Source of the DNA: JBJKRW01 sp046704445
Lineage (GTDB): Bacteria; Patescibacteriota; Microgenomatia; UBA1406; GWC2-37-13
Assembly (NCBI GenBank): GCA_046704445.1
Contig: JBJKRW010000032.1
Span: forward strand, 1 to 19,156
Length of the DNA: 19,156 bases
Reading direction: 5' to 3'
Positions 8,240-15,166 of this stretch are shown piece by piece. The translations under genes were made by a program, and so were the position numbers. How positions within the stretch are numbered: position 1 is the stretch's first letter; each line of letters opens with the position of its first letter. The notes beneath the pieces are model-generated. The model saw only the letters and a program-made list of their open reading frames with translations, was not told the DNA's origin and searched no databases.

Positions 8240-8268
8240 TGTATACCGGCCGTTTCTCAATTTGTGAA
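8240..8268 (-). promoter_or_regulatory. Promoter for the DUF4012-rplY cluster
   Basis: On the minus strand, TTCACA (8268-8263, 5 of 6) lies 17 nt before TATACA (8245-8240). The overlapping TACAAT (8243-8238) is the alternative -10. The ATG of the DUF4012 gene begins 5-7 nt downstream, leaving no room for a Shine-Dalgarno. Confidence 0.6.
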
Positions 8269-8330
8269 TATATATGAATACGTTCGGCTGAAGAATGGCC
8301 GTGATGTCCGCAATTTTTTGTCCGGCGATA

Positions 8331-8336
8331 TATAAT
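8331..8336 (+). promoter_or_regulatory. -10 element before the cytidylyltransferase-like gene
   Basis: A perfect TATAAT ends 6 nt before GTG at 8343, which is the start I prefer. The -35 region is weak. Together with the divergent DUF4012 promoter this makes a compact intergenic region of about 110 bp (8233-8342). Confidence 0.5.
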
Positions 8337-8342
8337 GTGAGT

Positions 8343-8822
8343 GTGGAAAGAACAAAAAAAGTAATAACCCTGACTGAGTTTGATAAAACCAGAAAAAGGC
8401 TGGGGAGGAAAAAAATCGTACTTGTGGGAGGATGTTTTGATTTGCTCCATTGGGGTCACCTGCAGTTTTTGAAAATATCAAGAGAGCAGGGAGGTATCCT
8501 GTTGGTTGCTCTTGAATCCGATATGTTTATCAGGCGCCACAAAAAAAGAGAGCCGATTCATACGCAACGTCAACGCGCGGAAATACTCAGCTCTCTCCGG
8601 ATGGTTGATTTTGTCCTTCTGCTCCCGTATCTTTCTTCGGACAGGGAGTATATGGATTTGGTTATGCGAATTAAACCGTCGGTTATCGCGATGAGTGCGC
8701 ATGATTTGCAGATTGTTCACAAATCCGCACAGGCCCGTGCAGTCGGAGCAACGTTAAAAACCGTAACTCCTTTGCTGGAAGAGTTTTCCACAAAAAGGAT
8801 TCGGACATTGCTGGATATCTAA
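8343..8822 (+). CDS. Cytidylyltransferase-like nucleotidyltransferase (RfaE/TagD type)
   Basis: From the GTG at 8343 the product is 159 residues. An in-frame ATG at 8295 would add 16 residues, but it lies upstream of a perfect TATAAT and the extra residues show no family similarity. The HIGH-type nucleotide-binding motif is clear in GGCFDLLHWGHLQFL, and the C-terminal STKRIRTLL matches the second substrate loop. Such enzymes transfer CMP or AMP to a phosphorylated sugar or alcohol (HldE C-terminal domain, glycerol-3-phosphate cytidylyltransferase). The substrate cannot be read from the sequence. The gene is followed after 3 bp by thpR, so the pair is an operon. Confidence 0.8.
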   Translation: MERTKKVITLTEFDKTRKRLGRKKIVLVGGCFDLLHWGHLQFLKISREQGGILLVALESDMFIRRHKKREPIHTQRQRAEILSSLRMVDFVLLLPYLSSDREYMDLVMRIKPSVIAMSAHDLQIVHKSAQARAVGATLKTVTPLLEEFSTKRIRTLLDI

Positions 8823-8825
8823 CAC

Positions 8826-9350
8826 ATGAGATTATTTGCAGGGATAGAAATTCCGGGTGCGGTCAGAAAAAAAATATGGGAACAGCTGTCGGACATGCGG
8901 AAGGAATATCCCTCCTGGAATTGGCTTCCGATAGAAAATTACCATATAACCGTACATTATTTTGGCGAAGTAAGCGACATCAAACCGATTGCTTCCATGC
9001 TCGATGAACGGCTTTATGATCAGGAACCGTTTTATATGTATTCTTCCGAGGTCGAAATGTTTATGAGGGATAAGATTGTTGTATATCTTAATTTTCTCAG
9101 AGAAAAAAAACTTGAGATCTTAAAAAAGAAGATTGAACCCGATCAATCCAGGTTTATTCCACATCTTACGGTTGCGCGTTGCCGTATTCCTTCAAAACAG
9201 CAGTACTTAGTTCTTAAGAAACGGCTGAAAAGCGTTGATCTTGACGTAACATTTAAGGTTTCGCGTCTGGTACTTTTTGAAAGCATACTGACAAGTCCAT
9301 ATCCGAAGTATATTAAAAGAGAATCTTATAGATTTGCAGAACCCATTTAA
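8826..9350 (+). CDS. thpR: RNA 2',3'-cyclic phosphodiesterase (2H family)
   Basis: This 174-residue 2H phosphoesterase has both catalytic HxT motifs: HITV at residues 40-43 and HLTV at 113-116. The N-terminal MRLFAGIEIP matches the RLFxAIxxP opening of the family. ThpR enzymes hydrolyse RNA 2',3'-cyclic phosphates and were first described as 2'-5' RNA ligases. The ATG at 8826 lies 3 bp after the previous stop codon, and no Shine-Dalgarno is visible, which suggests reinitiation. Length is normal for the family. Confidence 0.92.
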   Translation: MRLFAGIEIPGAVRKKIWEQLSDMRKEYPSWNWLPIENYHITVHYFGEVSDIKPIASMLDERLYDQEPFYMYSSEVEMFMRDKIVVYLNFLREKKLEILKKKIEPDQSRFIPHLTVARCRIPSKQQYLVLKKRLKSVDLDVTFKVSRLVLFESILTSPYPKYIKRESYRFAEPI

Positions 9351-9351
9351 C

Positions 9352-9386
9352 AAAACCAAACCCGAGAAGGTCTCAGGTATGGTTTT
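9352..9386. terminator. Bidirectional intrinsic terminator
   Basis: An inverted repeat pairs AAAACCA (9352-9358) with TGGTTTT (9380-9386). The stem continues as ACC/GGT and GAGA/TCTC around single A-A and C-A mismatches, with a 3-nt loop AGG (9368-9370). Because of the A/T-rich base it ends in a T tract on both strands. It lies between the convergent thpR (plus) and zinc-ribbon gene (minus), as a shared terminator should. Confidence 0.85.
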
Positions 9387-9416
9387 GATTGTTTGAGTGA
9401 TAACTACTGAACGGCT

Positions 9417-9560
9417 TTACTTTGAACCGATTTTGTACATTCCAGTTCCACAAACCGGACATTTCGCTTTCATAGCCGGTTTCCCGTTTTTCATAGTCAC
9501 TTTCTGTGGGTTTGCGACATCTCTTTTTGCTCTACATTTTACACAATACATTGTTGCCAT
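9417..9560 (-). CDS. Small zinc-ribbon protein, DUF5679 family
   Basis: This 47-residue gene was found by reading the minus strand. The sequence starts MATMYCVKCRAKRDV, has two CxxC knuckles (C6-C9 in YCVKC and C34-C37 in KCPVCG), and between them a VTMKNGKPAMKAKC segment. This matches DUF5679, a small single-zinc-ribbon family common in CPR bacteria and Chloroflexi, function unknown. The start is the ATG at 9560. A strong Shine-Dalgarno-like AAGGGGGTGA ends 9 nt before it, one of the few in the window. It lies 62 bp after the small membrane-protein gene and ends just before the shared terminator. Confidence 0.88.
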   Translation of the reverse strand: MATMYCVKCRAKRDVANPQKVTMKNGKPAMKAKCPVCGTGMYKIGSK

Positions 9561-9622
9561 ACTTATGCGTCACCCCCTTTTTGATTATTTGATAATACCT
9601 AAAACTGCTAACGTACGCTCAA

Positions 9623-9910
9623 TTACTTAATAATCCTAACAAAATACAAGGCAATTTCAAGCGCAATAATCATTCCGATCAGTATGAGGCTTTTTTGGAA
9701 ATCCTGAAAAAAAAATCGTCTTGTCGCGAGATCTTCTTCAGAAATATTGACAGAAAGCTCTTTTACCTTGATCGGAGGACTCATTAATTGTTCTTTTTTT
9801 GGTGAAGAAGGGGCAGGATGCGATTGGTGTTCCAGTGTCTGTGATTGAAGAATTTTCAACTGTTTTCTGTAGGCCGCAAGAAGTTTTTCTTTCTTTGTTT
9901 TTTTCGGCAT
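9623..9910 (-). CDS. Small single-pass membrane protein, unknown function
   Basis: I do not recognise this 95-residue protein. It begins with a Lys-rich segment (MPKKTKKEKLLAAYRKQLK), has a Pro/Ser-rich middle (about 30-48), and ends in a hydrophobic helix (about 73-92, LILIGMIIALEIALYFV) followed by RIIK. A tail-anchored protein with its N-terminus in the cytoplasm is the simplest reading. A good promoter with perfect TATAAT lies directly upstream, which supports it as a real gene. It is transcribed toward the DUF5679 gene. Confidence 0.65.
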   Translation of the reverse strand: MPKKTKKEKLLAAYRKQLKILQSQTLEHQSHPAPSSPKKEQLMSPPIKVKELSVNISEEDLATRRFFFQDFQKSLILIGMIIALEIALYFVRIIK

Positions 9911-9921
9911 ATATGTACAAG

Positions 9922-9949
9922 ATTATAATGAATTGAGCAGGGTTTGCAA
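9922..9949 (-). promoter_or_regulatory. Promoter for the small membrane protein gene
   Basis: On the minus strand, TTGCAA (9949-9944) lies 16 nt before a perfect TATAAT (9927-9922). The ATG follows 11 nt after the -10 hexamer, so the leader would be only about 4 nt. Confidence 0.6.
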
Positions 9950-9999
9950 GAGATAATGCGGATTCTTATAAACAAAAAGCTATTAATTATAATGATATA

Positions 10000-10028
10000 T
10001 TGACAGTTATTTTTAAAGTAGATACAAT
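10000..10028 (+). promoter_or_regulatory. Near-consensus sigma-70 promoter for DUF4446
   Basis: TTGACA (10000-10005, perfect) is followed by a 17-nt spacer and TACAAT (10023-10028, 5 of 6). The ATG at 10037 starts 8 nt after the -10 hexamer, so transcription should begin at or within about 2 nt of the start codon. Confidence 0.8.
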
Positions 10029-10036
10029 GGGTACAC

Positions 10037-10483
10037 ATGGTTATCTATGCAATATTGTCGTTATTTTTGTTTTGGCTCCTGGTGTTGACGTGGATAATTT
10101 TAAAAACAAAACGGCATTACAATTCGCTTACCGCAGACACCAAAAAAGGTCAGCTTGATGAGATACTGGAAGAATTGCTTCACACAGACAGCCAGGTAAA
10201 ATCCGAGATAGTCCGTATCTGTTCGGAACTCGATAAAGTGATAAAGAACGCCGAATTTCACGTACAGAAAATAGGCCTGGTGCGGTTCAATCCGTTTGAA
10301 AGGAGCGCCGGAGAGCAAAGTTTTGTTATCTCGCTCGTAAATAAACACGATTCAGGTATAATAATGAATTTCATATATACAAAAGAAGGGCTAAGGGTAT
10401 ATACGAAAAAAGTTACGGAGGGTAAGGGCGAATCGTATGCATTGACCGAAGAGGAAAAAAAGGCCTTGAAGGATAGTGCATAA
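10037..10483 (+). CDS. DUF4446 family membrane-anchored protein
   Basis: This 148-residue protein has an N-terminal membrane helix (about residues 2-23), a short HYNSLT segment, a helical stretch, and the hallmark KIGLVRFNPFE (about residues 77-87) followed by a small beta domain containing GEQSFVISLV and a GLRVYTKKV strand. These are the defining features of DUF4446, found next to cell-division and chromosome genes in Firmicutes and in CPR bacteria; its function is unknown. The start is well fixed by the consensus promoter immediately upstream. DUF3048 follows after 29 bp. Confidence 0.88.
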   Translation: MVIYAILSLFLFWLLVLTWIILKTKRHYNSLTADTKKGQLDEILEELLHTDSQVKSEIVRICSELDKVIKNAEFHVQKIGLVRFNPFERSAGEQSFVISLVNKHDSGIIMNFIYTKEGLRVYTKKVTEGKGESYALTEEEKKALKDSA

Positions 10484-10512
10484 ATAATATTGTTATTAAT
10501 TTTTCAGTTCGT

Positions 10513-11691
10513 ATGATAAACAAAAAACTTGCATTTGGTATCGTATTCTTCGTTTTTTTGTTAGCCGCAGTTTCAACTTTTGCGCTATTTTCGAGAAACA
10601 TCCAGAATTCACTGGGAACCGCGTTTAAATCTCCGCTTTCTTTTTACCAGCCGCCAAAGAACGGAACCCAAACGGTTTCGGTTCCTTCAGAACCCAAAAC
10701 CGAAGAATGTCCAATTAACGGCGAAATGCTTACCAAAACTCAAAAAGACGCTTGGGAAAAAAGAAGACCGTTAGGAATCATGATAGAAAATCATAAGGAC
10801 GCAAGACCACAGTCCGGGCTTTCTTCCGCAGATGTAGTGTACGAAGCGGTTGCAGAAGGCGGAATCACAAGATTTTTGGCGGTTTTTTACTGTAAAGATG
10901 CTCCATATGTCGGGCCGGTCAGATCAGCCCGCATGTACTTTATTAAAATGTTGGAGGGCTATGGCGATTATCCTCTGTATGCACACGTGGGAGGAGCAAA
11001 TACGCCCGGTCCGGCGGATGCACTCGGATACATCAATACGCTCGGTTGGGGATTATTTAATGATCTTAACCAGTTCGCGGTACCTTTTCCGTATTATTGG
11101 AGAGACTACGAAAGACTTCCCAACAGGGTAACGGAACATACCATGTATTCTTCAACCGCAAAACTTTGGCAGTATGCCAAGGACAAGCGGGGACTGACCA
11201 ACGTGGACGAAAAGGGTAGTTCATGGGATGCGACATTCACCAAGTGGAAATTCAAAGATGATGCTCCCGCAGCCGACCGAGGCAGTGTTGCGAAGATAGA
11301 TTTCGGATTCTGGACGAGTTTTGCCTCGGATTATGCGGTCGAGTGGGATTACAATAAATCCACCAATACCTACAGCAGGATAAATGGAGGGCAGCCTCAT
11401 ATTGATAAAAATACGGGAAAACAACTGACGGCAAAAGACGTAGTAATCGTATTTGCTCAGGAATCGCCGGCAAACGACGGATATGAAGGCGGCCATATAT
11501 TGTATAAAGTCACGGGTTCCGGCGATGCGATAATGTTCCAGGATGGAAATGCAATAACCGCGACGTGGAACAAACCGAAAGAAACATCACGATTCAAATT
11601 TATCGACGACAAAACGGGAAAAGAAATTTCTATCGTACGGGGAGAGGTGTTTGTCGAAATATTGCCGATAGGCAATAAGGTTACGTATTAA
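10513..11691 (+). CDS. DUF3048 (YerB-like) exported protein
   Basis: This 392-residue protein has an uncleaved-looking N-terminal membrane segment (about residues 7-28), a linker, then the DUF3048 domain. The signature is unmistakable: RRPLGIMIENHKDARPQSGL, ADVVYEAVAEGGITRF, and GPVRSAR (about 75-145). The second half contains the usual C-terminal DUF3048 subdomain (VVIVFAQES ... GEVFVEILP). YerB-type proteins are exported; a role at the cell envelope is inferred, and the reaction is unknown. No lipobox Cys is seen, so it is probably anchored by the N-terminal helix. It sits in the same-strand run between DUF4446 and the winged-helix gene. Confidence 0.9.
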   Translation: MINKKLAFGIVFFVFLLAAVSTFALFSRNIQNSLGTAFKSPLSFYQPPKNGTQTVSVPSEPKTEECPINGEMLTKTQKDAWEKRRPLGIMIENHKDARPQSGLSSADVVYEAVAEGGITRFLAVFYCKDAPYVGPVRSARMYFIKMLEGYGDYPLYAHVGGANTPGPADALGYINTLGWGLFNDLNQFAVPFPYYWRDYERLPNRVTEHTMYSSTAKLWQYAKDKRGLTNVDEKGSSWDATFTKWKFKDDAPAADRGSVAKIDFGFWTSFASDYAVEWDYNKSTNTYSRINGGQPHIDKNTGKQLTAKDVVIVFAQESPANDGYEGGHILYKVTGSGDAIMFQDGNAITATWNKPKETSRFKFIDDKTGKEISIVRGEVFVEILPIGNKVTY

Positions 11692-11724
11692 TAATTTATT
11701 GAAGTAAGCCGGCAAAAGTCATCC

Positions 11725-12300
11725 ATGCTGCAGCATATTATTCCATCCAAAGCGAGAAGGAAAATCCTCGAGCTTTTTTTCCACAATCCGGAGGAGCATT
11801 ATTACCTTCGGAAAATAGTGCGTGACATCGGAGAAGAAGTAAATGCCGTAAAACGAGAACTGGATATTCTGACAGACGAAAAACTCCTTCAAAGGGAACG
11901 CAGATTGAATAAAATATTTTACAGCTTGAATAAAAATTATCATCTCTATGACGAGTTCATGCGAATTTTCACAAAAACCGGAACTCTTGCCTTGTCGGTT
12001 TACAAAAACGTTCCTAAGCTCGGAAAACTGAAATTTATCAGTCTTTCAACCAAATATCCCAAGCGGATTCCCATAAAAGAGGATGAGATCTATCTTTTGG
12101 CAATAGGCGTTGTAGTGGTTCCGGAACTTGATTCCATTTTGAAAGAAGAGGAGAAATTTTTTGGAAAAGAAATCAATTATTCGGTTATGAACGAAGAAGA
12201 ATTTTCGTTCCGGAAGAAAAACAATGATCCGTTTATCTGGCGTTTTTTGAGACAGCCGAAAATTATGCTGGTCGGGACGGAAGAGGATCTGTTAAAATAA
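11725..12300 (+). CDS. Winged-helix protein fused to a degenerate nucleotidyltransferase domain
   Basis: This 191-residue protein opens with a winged helix-turn-helix (about residues 7-70: SKARRKILELFF, YYLRKIVRDIG, AVKRELDILTDEKLL). The second half follows the Pol-beta-type nucleotidyltransferase pattern of wHTH-NTase regulators: EIYLLAIGVVVVPELDSIL, EINYSVMNEEEF, DPFIWRFLRQPKIMLVGTEEDL. The catalytic elements are missing: there is no GS pair before the strand, and DxD is replaced by ExY in EIYLLAIG. I infer a DNA-binding regulator whose second domain senses a ligand or partner instead of transferring nucleotides. It lies 33 bp after DUF3048 and 44 bp before secD. Confidence 0.72.
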   Translation: MLQHIIPSKARRKILELFFHNPEEHYYLRKIVRDIGEEVNAVKRELDILTDEKLLQRERRLNKIFYSLNKNYHLYDEFMRIFTKTGTLALSVYKNVPKLGKLKFISLSTKYPKRIPIKEDEIYLLAIGVVVVPELDSILKEEEKFFGKEINYSVMNEEEFSFRKKNNDPFIWRFLRQPKIMLVGTEEDLLK

Positions 12301-12344
12301 TCGCCTGACATCAAAGGAATAAATTCCGTACCCATATCGTTATT

Positions 12345-13694
12345 ATGAAAGCAGTTAAATATTTTTTATTACTCGCCGTTTGCATACTTCTGGTTTGGAT
12401 AGATCTTCCGGAAAACCTTACGGTTAAAATTCCTTTCGGGAAAAAAAGCTATTCATACACGGTTAATCCCCTCAATCTCAACGTCAACATTCTGGGGATG
12501 CAGATTAAAAAAAAATTCATCACAAAACTGGGATTGGATTTAAAGGGGGGAAGCAATCTGGTGTTTGACGCGGATACTTCAAAAATCAATCAGGCGGATA
12601 TCCAGGACGCATTAAATTCCGCAAGAAACATTATCGAGCAGCGTGTGAATTTTTTCGGCGTATCCGAACCGGTCGTACAGACAGTAAAATCTGGAAATAA
12701 ATACCGCATAAGCGTGGATCTTCCGGGCATCCAGAATGTAGAAGAAGCCATAAATTTGATCGGAAGAACCGCACAGCTTACATTCAGGGAGGAATCAACG
12801 GATGAAGCGAAAGTTGCAACAAATACACCCTTATTCCTTCTGGTGAATAAACCTACGGGCCTAACGGGAAAAGACGTGAAAAAGGCTAGTGTTACCTTTG
12901 ATCCTCAGACCGGAAAACCACAGGTTGCTTTGAGTTTCAGCGCTGCGGGCGCAACACTTTTCGCCGAAATTACCGCAAGAAATGTCAATAAGCCCGTGGG
13001 AATATTCCTGGATAACTCACCCGTTTCCATTCCAACGGTACAACAGGCAATTACGGACGGAAACGCGGTTATTACCGGCAATTTTACGGTGGATGAGGCT
13101 AAAAATCTTGCGGTAGCAATTAATTCCGGTGCATTACCGCTTCCTATCAAGCTGGTTGAACAGCACAACATAGGTCCGACCCTGGGAGCGTCCGAGGTTA
13201 GAAAAAGCCTTTACGCAGGCGCAGTGGGTTTGGCGATGGTACTGCTTTTTATGATTCTGAACTATGGTAAATTTGGCGTTATTGCCTCAATGGCTTTGAT
13301 TATATACGGAATGATTTCGTTTGCAATTTTCAGGGGAATACCGGTGGTGCTCACGTTGCCCGGAATTGCGGGATTCATTCTTTCAATCGGCATGGCGGTT
13401 GATGCAAATATTCTGATTTTTGAACGCATCAAAGAAGAACTGAGAAAGGGAAAAGAGTTTGACATAGCCGTGAGACTCGGTTTCGGACGGGCAATAGACG
13501 CCATCAAGGATGCGAACATTACGACGTTGGTTGTCGCTTTTATTCTGTTTAATCCTCTTAATTGGGAATTTTTGCCCATGTTCGGAATGGTGAGAGGATT
13601 TGCGCTTACTTTGGCAATCGGCGTAGCGACAAGCCTGTTTACGGGCGTAGTGATAACCCAGCGGTTAATTAATCTATTTTACCGGTTAAAATAA
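12345..13694 (+). CDS. secD: Protein translocase subunit SecD
   Basis: This 449-residue protein has an N-terminal membrane helix (about 4-22) and the GLDLKGGSNLVFD motif (about 66-78). The periplasmic P1 domain follows, with ARNIIEQRVNFFGVSEP and the DLPGI element. The C-terminal RND-type membrane block contains the conserved SIGMAVDANILIFERIKEELRKG. SecD works with SecF and SecYEG, using the proton motive force to help complete protein export. The length is near that of SecD in other small-genome bacteria and shorter than E. coli SecD (about 615). secF begins one base after its stop codon, so the pair is coupled. Confidence 0.97.
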   Translation: MKAVKYFLLLAVCILLVWIDLPENLTVKIPFGKKSYSYTVNPLNLNVNILGMQIKKKFITKLGLDLKGGSNLVFDADTSKINQADIQDALNSARNIIEQRVNFFGVSEPVVQTVKSGNKYRISVDLPGIQNVEEAINLIGRTAQLTFREESTDEAKVATNTPLFLLVNKPTGLTGKDVKKASVTFDPQTGKPQVALSFSAAGATLFAEITARNVNKPVGIFLDNSPVSIPTVQQAITDGNAVITGNFTVDEAKNLAVAINSGALPLPIKLVEQHNIGPTLGASEVRKSLYAGAVGLAMVLLFMILNYGKFGVIASMALIIYGMISFAIFRGIPVVLTLPGIAGFILSIGMAVDANILIFERIKEELRKGKEFDIAVRLGFGRAIDAIKDANITTLVVAFILFNPLNWEFLPMFGMVRGFALTLAIGVATSLFTGVVITQRLINLFYRLK

Positions 13695-13695
13695 T

Positions 13696-14559
13696 ATGGT
13701 AGATTTCTGGAAATTCAGACTTGTGTATTTTGTTATTTCCGCATGCGTAATTGCAGCGGGGTTGTTTTCGATTGTTACGTGGGGATACAAAATATCCATT
13801 GATTTTGCCGGAGGCTCGAATCTTCAGTACGATTTGGGTAAAAAAGTTTCCAAACAGCAAATGAACGATCTGTTTAAAAAGCAGAATATTGAAGTTCTGA
13901 ATTTAGGTATCACGGGAAATGTGTTGAACGCGCGGACAAAGGCGCTATCGGACAAGCAGGAATCTGCTCTTAAAACCTCAATTGACAACCTGTTCCATAC
14001 AAAAGTGAAAGTACTGCAGTCTGAAACAGTCGGACCGGTATTGGGTAGGGAAACATTAATTAAAACGCTTGTAGCCTCACTTTTTGCCATCGCGGGAATT
14101 CTCATATATATGAGTTTTGCGTTTAAGAGTTTTTTGTTCGCATTATCGGCGATTCTTGCCATGTTGCATGATTTTCTTGTGGTAATAGGGAGTTATTCTC
14201 TGTTGTCGCATTTTTTTGGCGCGGAAGTAGACATAATGTTCGTGACGGGTGTATTGACCACCATGTCGTTCTCGGTGCACGATACCATCGTAATATTCGA
14301 TAAGATACGCGAGTACCGCGGAATGGGGGAGAAACACGTGACGGCAGAGGGCGCAAACAGGGCATTGACCGAAACAATGGTTCGTTCCCTCAATAACTCA
14401 ATGACCATAATATTCATGCTTCTTGCGTTGACTTTACTGGGAGGGTCAACCATACGTTTTTTTATGGCAACACTTCTTATAGGTACGATTACCGGCACAT
14501 ATTCATCTCCTTTTGTTGCCACTCCGATTTTGGTTTGGCTTGAGGGGAGAAAGAAATAA
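13696..14559 (+). CDS. secF: Protein translocase subunit SecF
   Basis: This 287-residue partner of SecD has an N-terminal membrane helix (about 9-30), the SIDFAGGSNLQYD motif (about 35-47), a small periplasmic domain, and five further membrane segments with SVHDTIVIFDKIREYRG (about 194-210) in the conserved position. It forms the SecDF complex at the cytoplasmic membrane. The start at 13696 follows TAA-T, the same arrangement as at the rplY start, with no Shine-Dalgarno. The 76 bp after its stop codon hold a possible promoter for the next gene. Confidence 0.97.
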   Translation: MVDFWKFRLVYFVISACVIAAGLFSIVTWGYKISIDFAGGSNLQYDLGKKVSKQQMNDLFKKQNIEVLNLGITGNVLNARTKALSDKQESALKTSIDNLFHTKVKVLQSETVGPVLGRETLIKTLVASLFAIAGILIYMSFAFKSFLFALSAILAMLHDFLVVIGSYSLLSHFFGAEVDIMFVTGVLTTMSFSVHDTIVIFDKIREYRGMGEKHVTAEGANRALTETMVRSLNNSMTIIFMLLALTLLGGSTIRFFMATLLIGTITGTYSSPFVATPILVWLEGRKK

Positions 14560-14578
14560 GGTTGGTGCATATAATCCG

Positions 14579-14607
14579 TTGACAGAGGCAACGTTTAATG
14601 GAACAAT
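14579..14607 (+). promoter_or_regulatory. Possible promoter for the triple zinc-ribbon gene
   Basis: A perfect TTGACA (14579-14584) is followed by a 17-nt spacer and AACAAT (14602-14607, 4 of 6). A perfect TATAAT also sits at 14570-14575 without a good -35. The 76-bp gap 14560-14635 has no clear terminator for secF, so read-through is also possible. Confidence 0.4.
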
Positions 14608-14635
14608 GATAGAGTGAAAAATTAACAATTTACCT

Positions 14636-15157
14636 ATGGTACAAAAGAAAGAAAAAAAACAAACCGAATCACCTCAGGGAACCGAGACCTGTCCGAAATG
14701 CGGGTCGGAGCTGGGAGAAATTACGGAAACCAAGTCGGGAAGAAAGCTGAGAAGGTGTTCGGCAGGATCATGGAATGCCGAAACGAGAACGGTGGAAGGA
14801 TGCTCTTATGTGAAATGGCTTCCGGTCGAGCCGAAAGTTTTGGAAGAAACATGCCCCAAATGCGGAGCTCCTCTTATGTTGATCGTAACCCGTTTCGGCA
14901 AGAAGATGAAAAAATGTTCTACCGCAACATGGGATCCCAAGACAAAGACTGCTGGAGGGTGTGACTATGTCGAGTGGTTAAAAGGAACAACTGAGGCATT
15001 GGATGAAGATTGTCCGAAGTGTGGCGCAAAATTGGTCTTGTTTACCACGGTTGCGGGCAAGCGTTTGAAAAAATGCTCGACAAACCAATGGAATGCGGAA
15101 ACCAGGAGTGCCGTCGGCTGTGATTATGTTGAATGGTTGCGTGCGGATAAGGAGTAA
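14636..15157 (+). CDS. Stand-alone triple TopA-type C4 zinc-ribbon protein
   Basis: This 173-residue protein is built from three tandem repeats of about 53 residues, beginning at C19, C73 and C126. Each has CPKCG, then a Gly/Lys-rich turn (SGRKLRR, FGKKMKK, AGKRLKK), then CSxxxW with WNAETRT- or WDPKTKT-type sequence, and finally GCxYVxWL. The four Cys per repeat and the order fit the topoisomerase I C-terminal zinc finger (zf-C4_Topoisom). Here the repeats stand alone, with no topoisomerase core and with an extended Trp-containing loop between the third and fourth Cys. Single-stranded DNA or RNA binding is inferred from the family. The N-terminus is Lys/Gln-rich. Confidence 0.82.
   Translation: MVQKKEKKQTESPQGTETCPKCGSELGEITETKSGRKLRRCSAGSWNAETRTVEGCSYVKWLPVEPKVLEETCPKCGAPLMLIVTRFGKKMKKCSTATWDPKTKTAGGCDYVEWLKGTTEALDEDCPKCGAKLVLFTTVAGKRLKKCSTNQWNAETRSAVGCDYVEWLRADKE
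15149..15154 (+). promoter_or_regulatory. Ribosome binding site for the MBL-fold gene
   Basis: AAGGAG lies at the very end of the upstream gene and 12 nt before the ATG at 15167. It supports that start and ties translation of the two genes together. Recognisable Shine-Dalgarno sequences are rare in this window. Confidence 0.5.
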
Positions 15158-15166
15158 AATCAGAGA

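Noticed and set aside
8295..8342. Longer start (ATG at 8295) for the cytidylyltransferase-like gene
   Set aside because: It lies upstream of a perfect TATAAT at 8331-8336, and the 16 extra residues are not family-like. GTG at 8343 fits both the family length and the promoter spacing.
9397..9630. Plus-strand reading frame of 77 codons
   Set aside because: It is the antisense of the DUF5679 zinc-ribbon gene, which has clear CxxC motifs and a ribosome binding site; the plus-strand frame starts within the terminator region and has no recognisable features.
12905..13579. Minus-strand reading frames of about 90-105 codons within secD
   Set aside because: They lie opposite strongly conserved SecD sequence and have no motifs, ribosome site or promoter.
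14577..14593. CGTTG-N7-CAACG hairpin after secF as a terminator
   Set aside because: The stem is only 5 bp, the following T tract is three bases, and it overlaps the TTGACA of a likely promoter.
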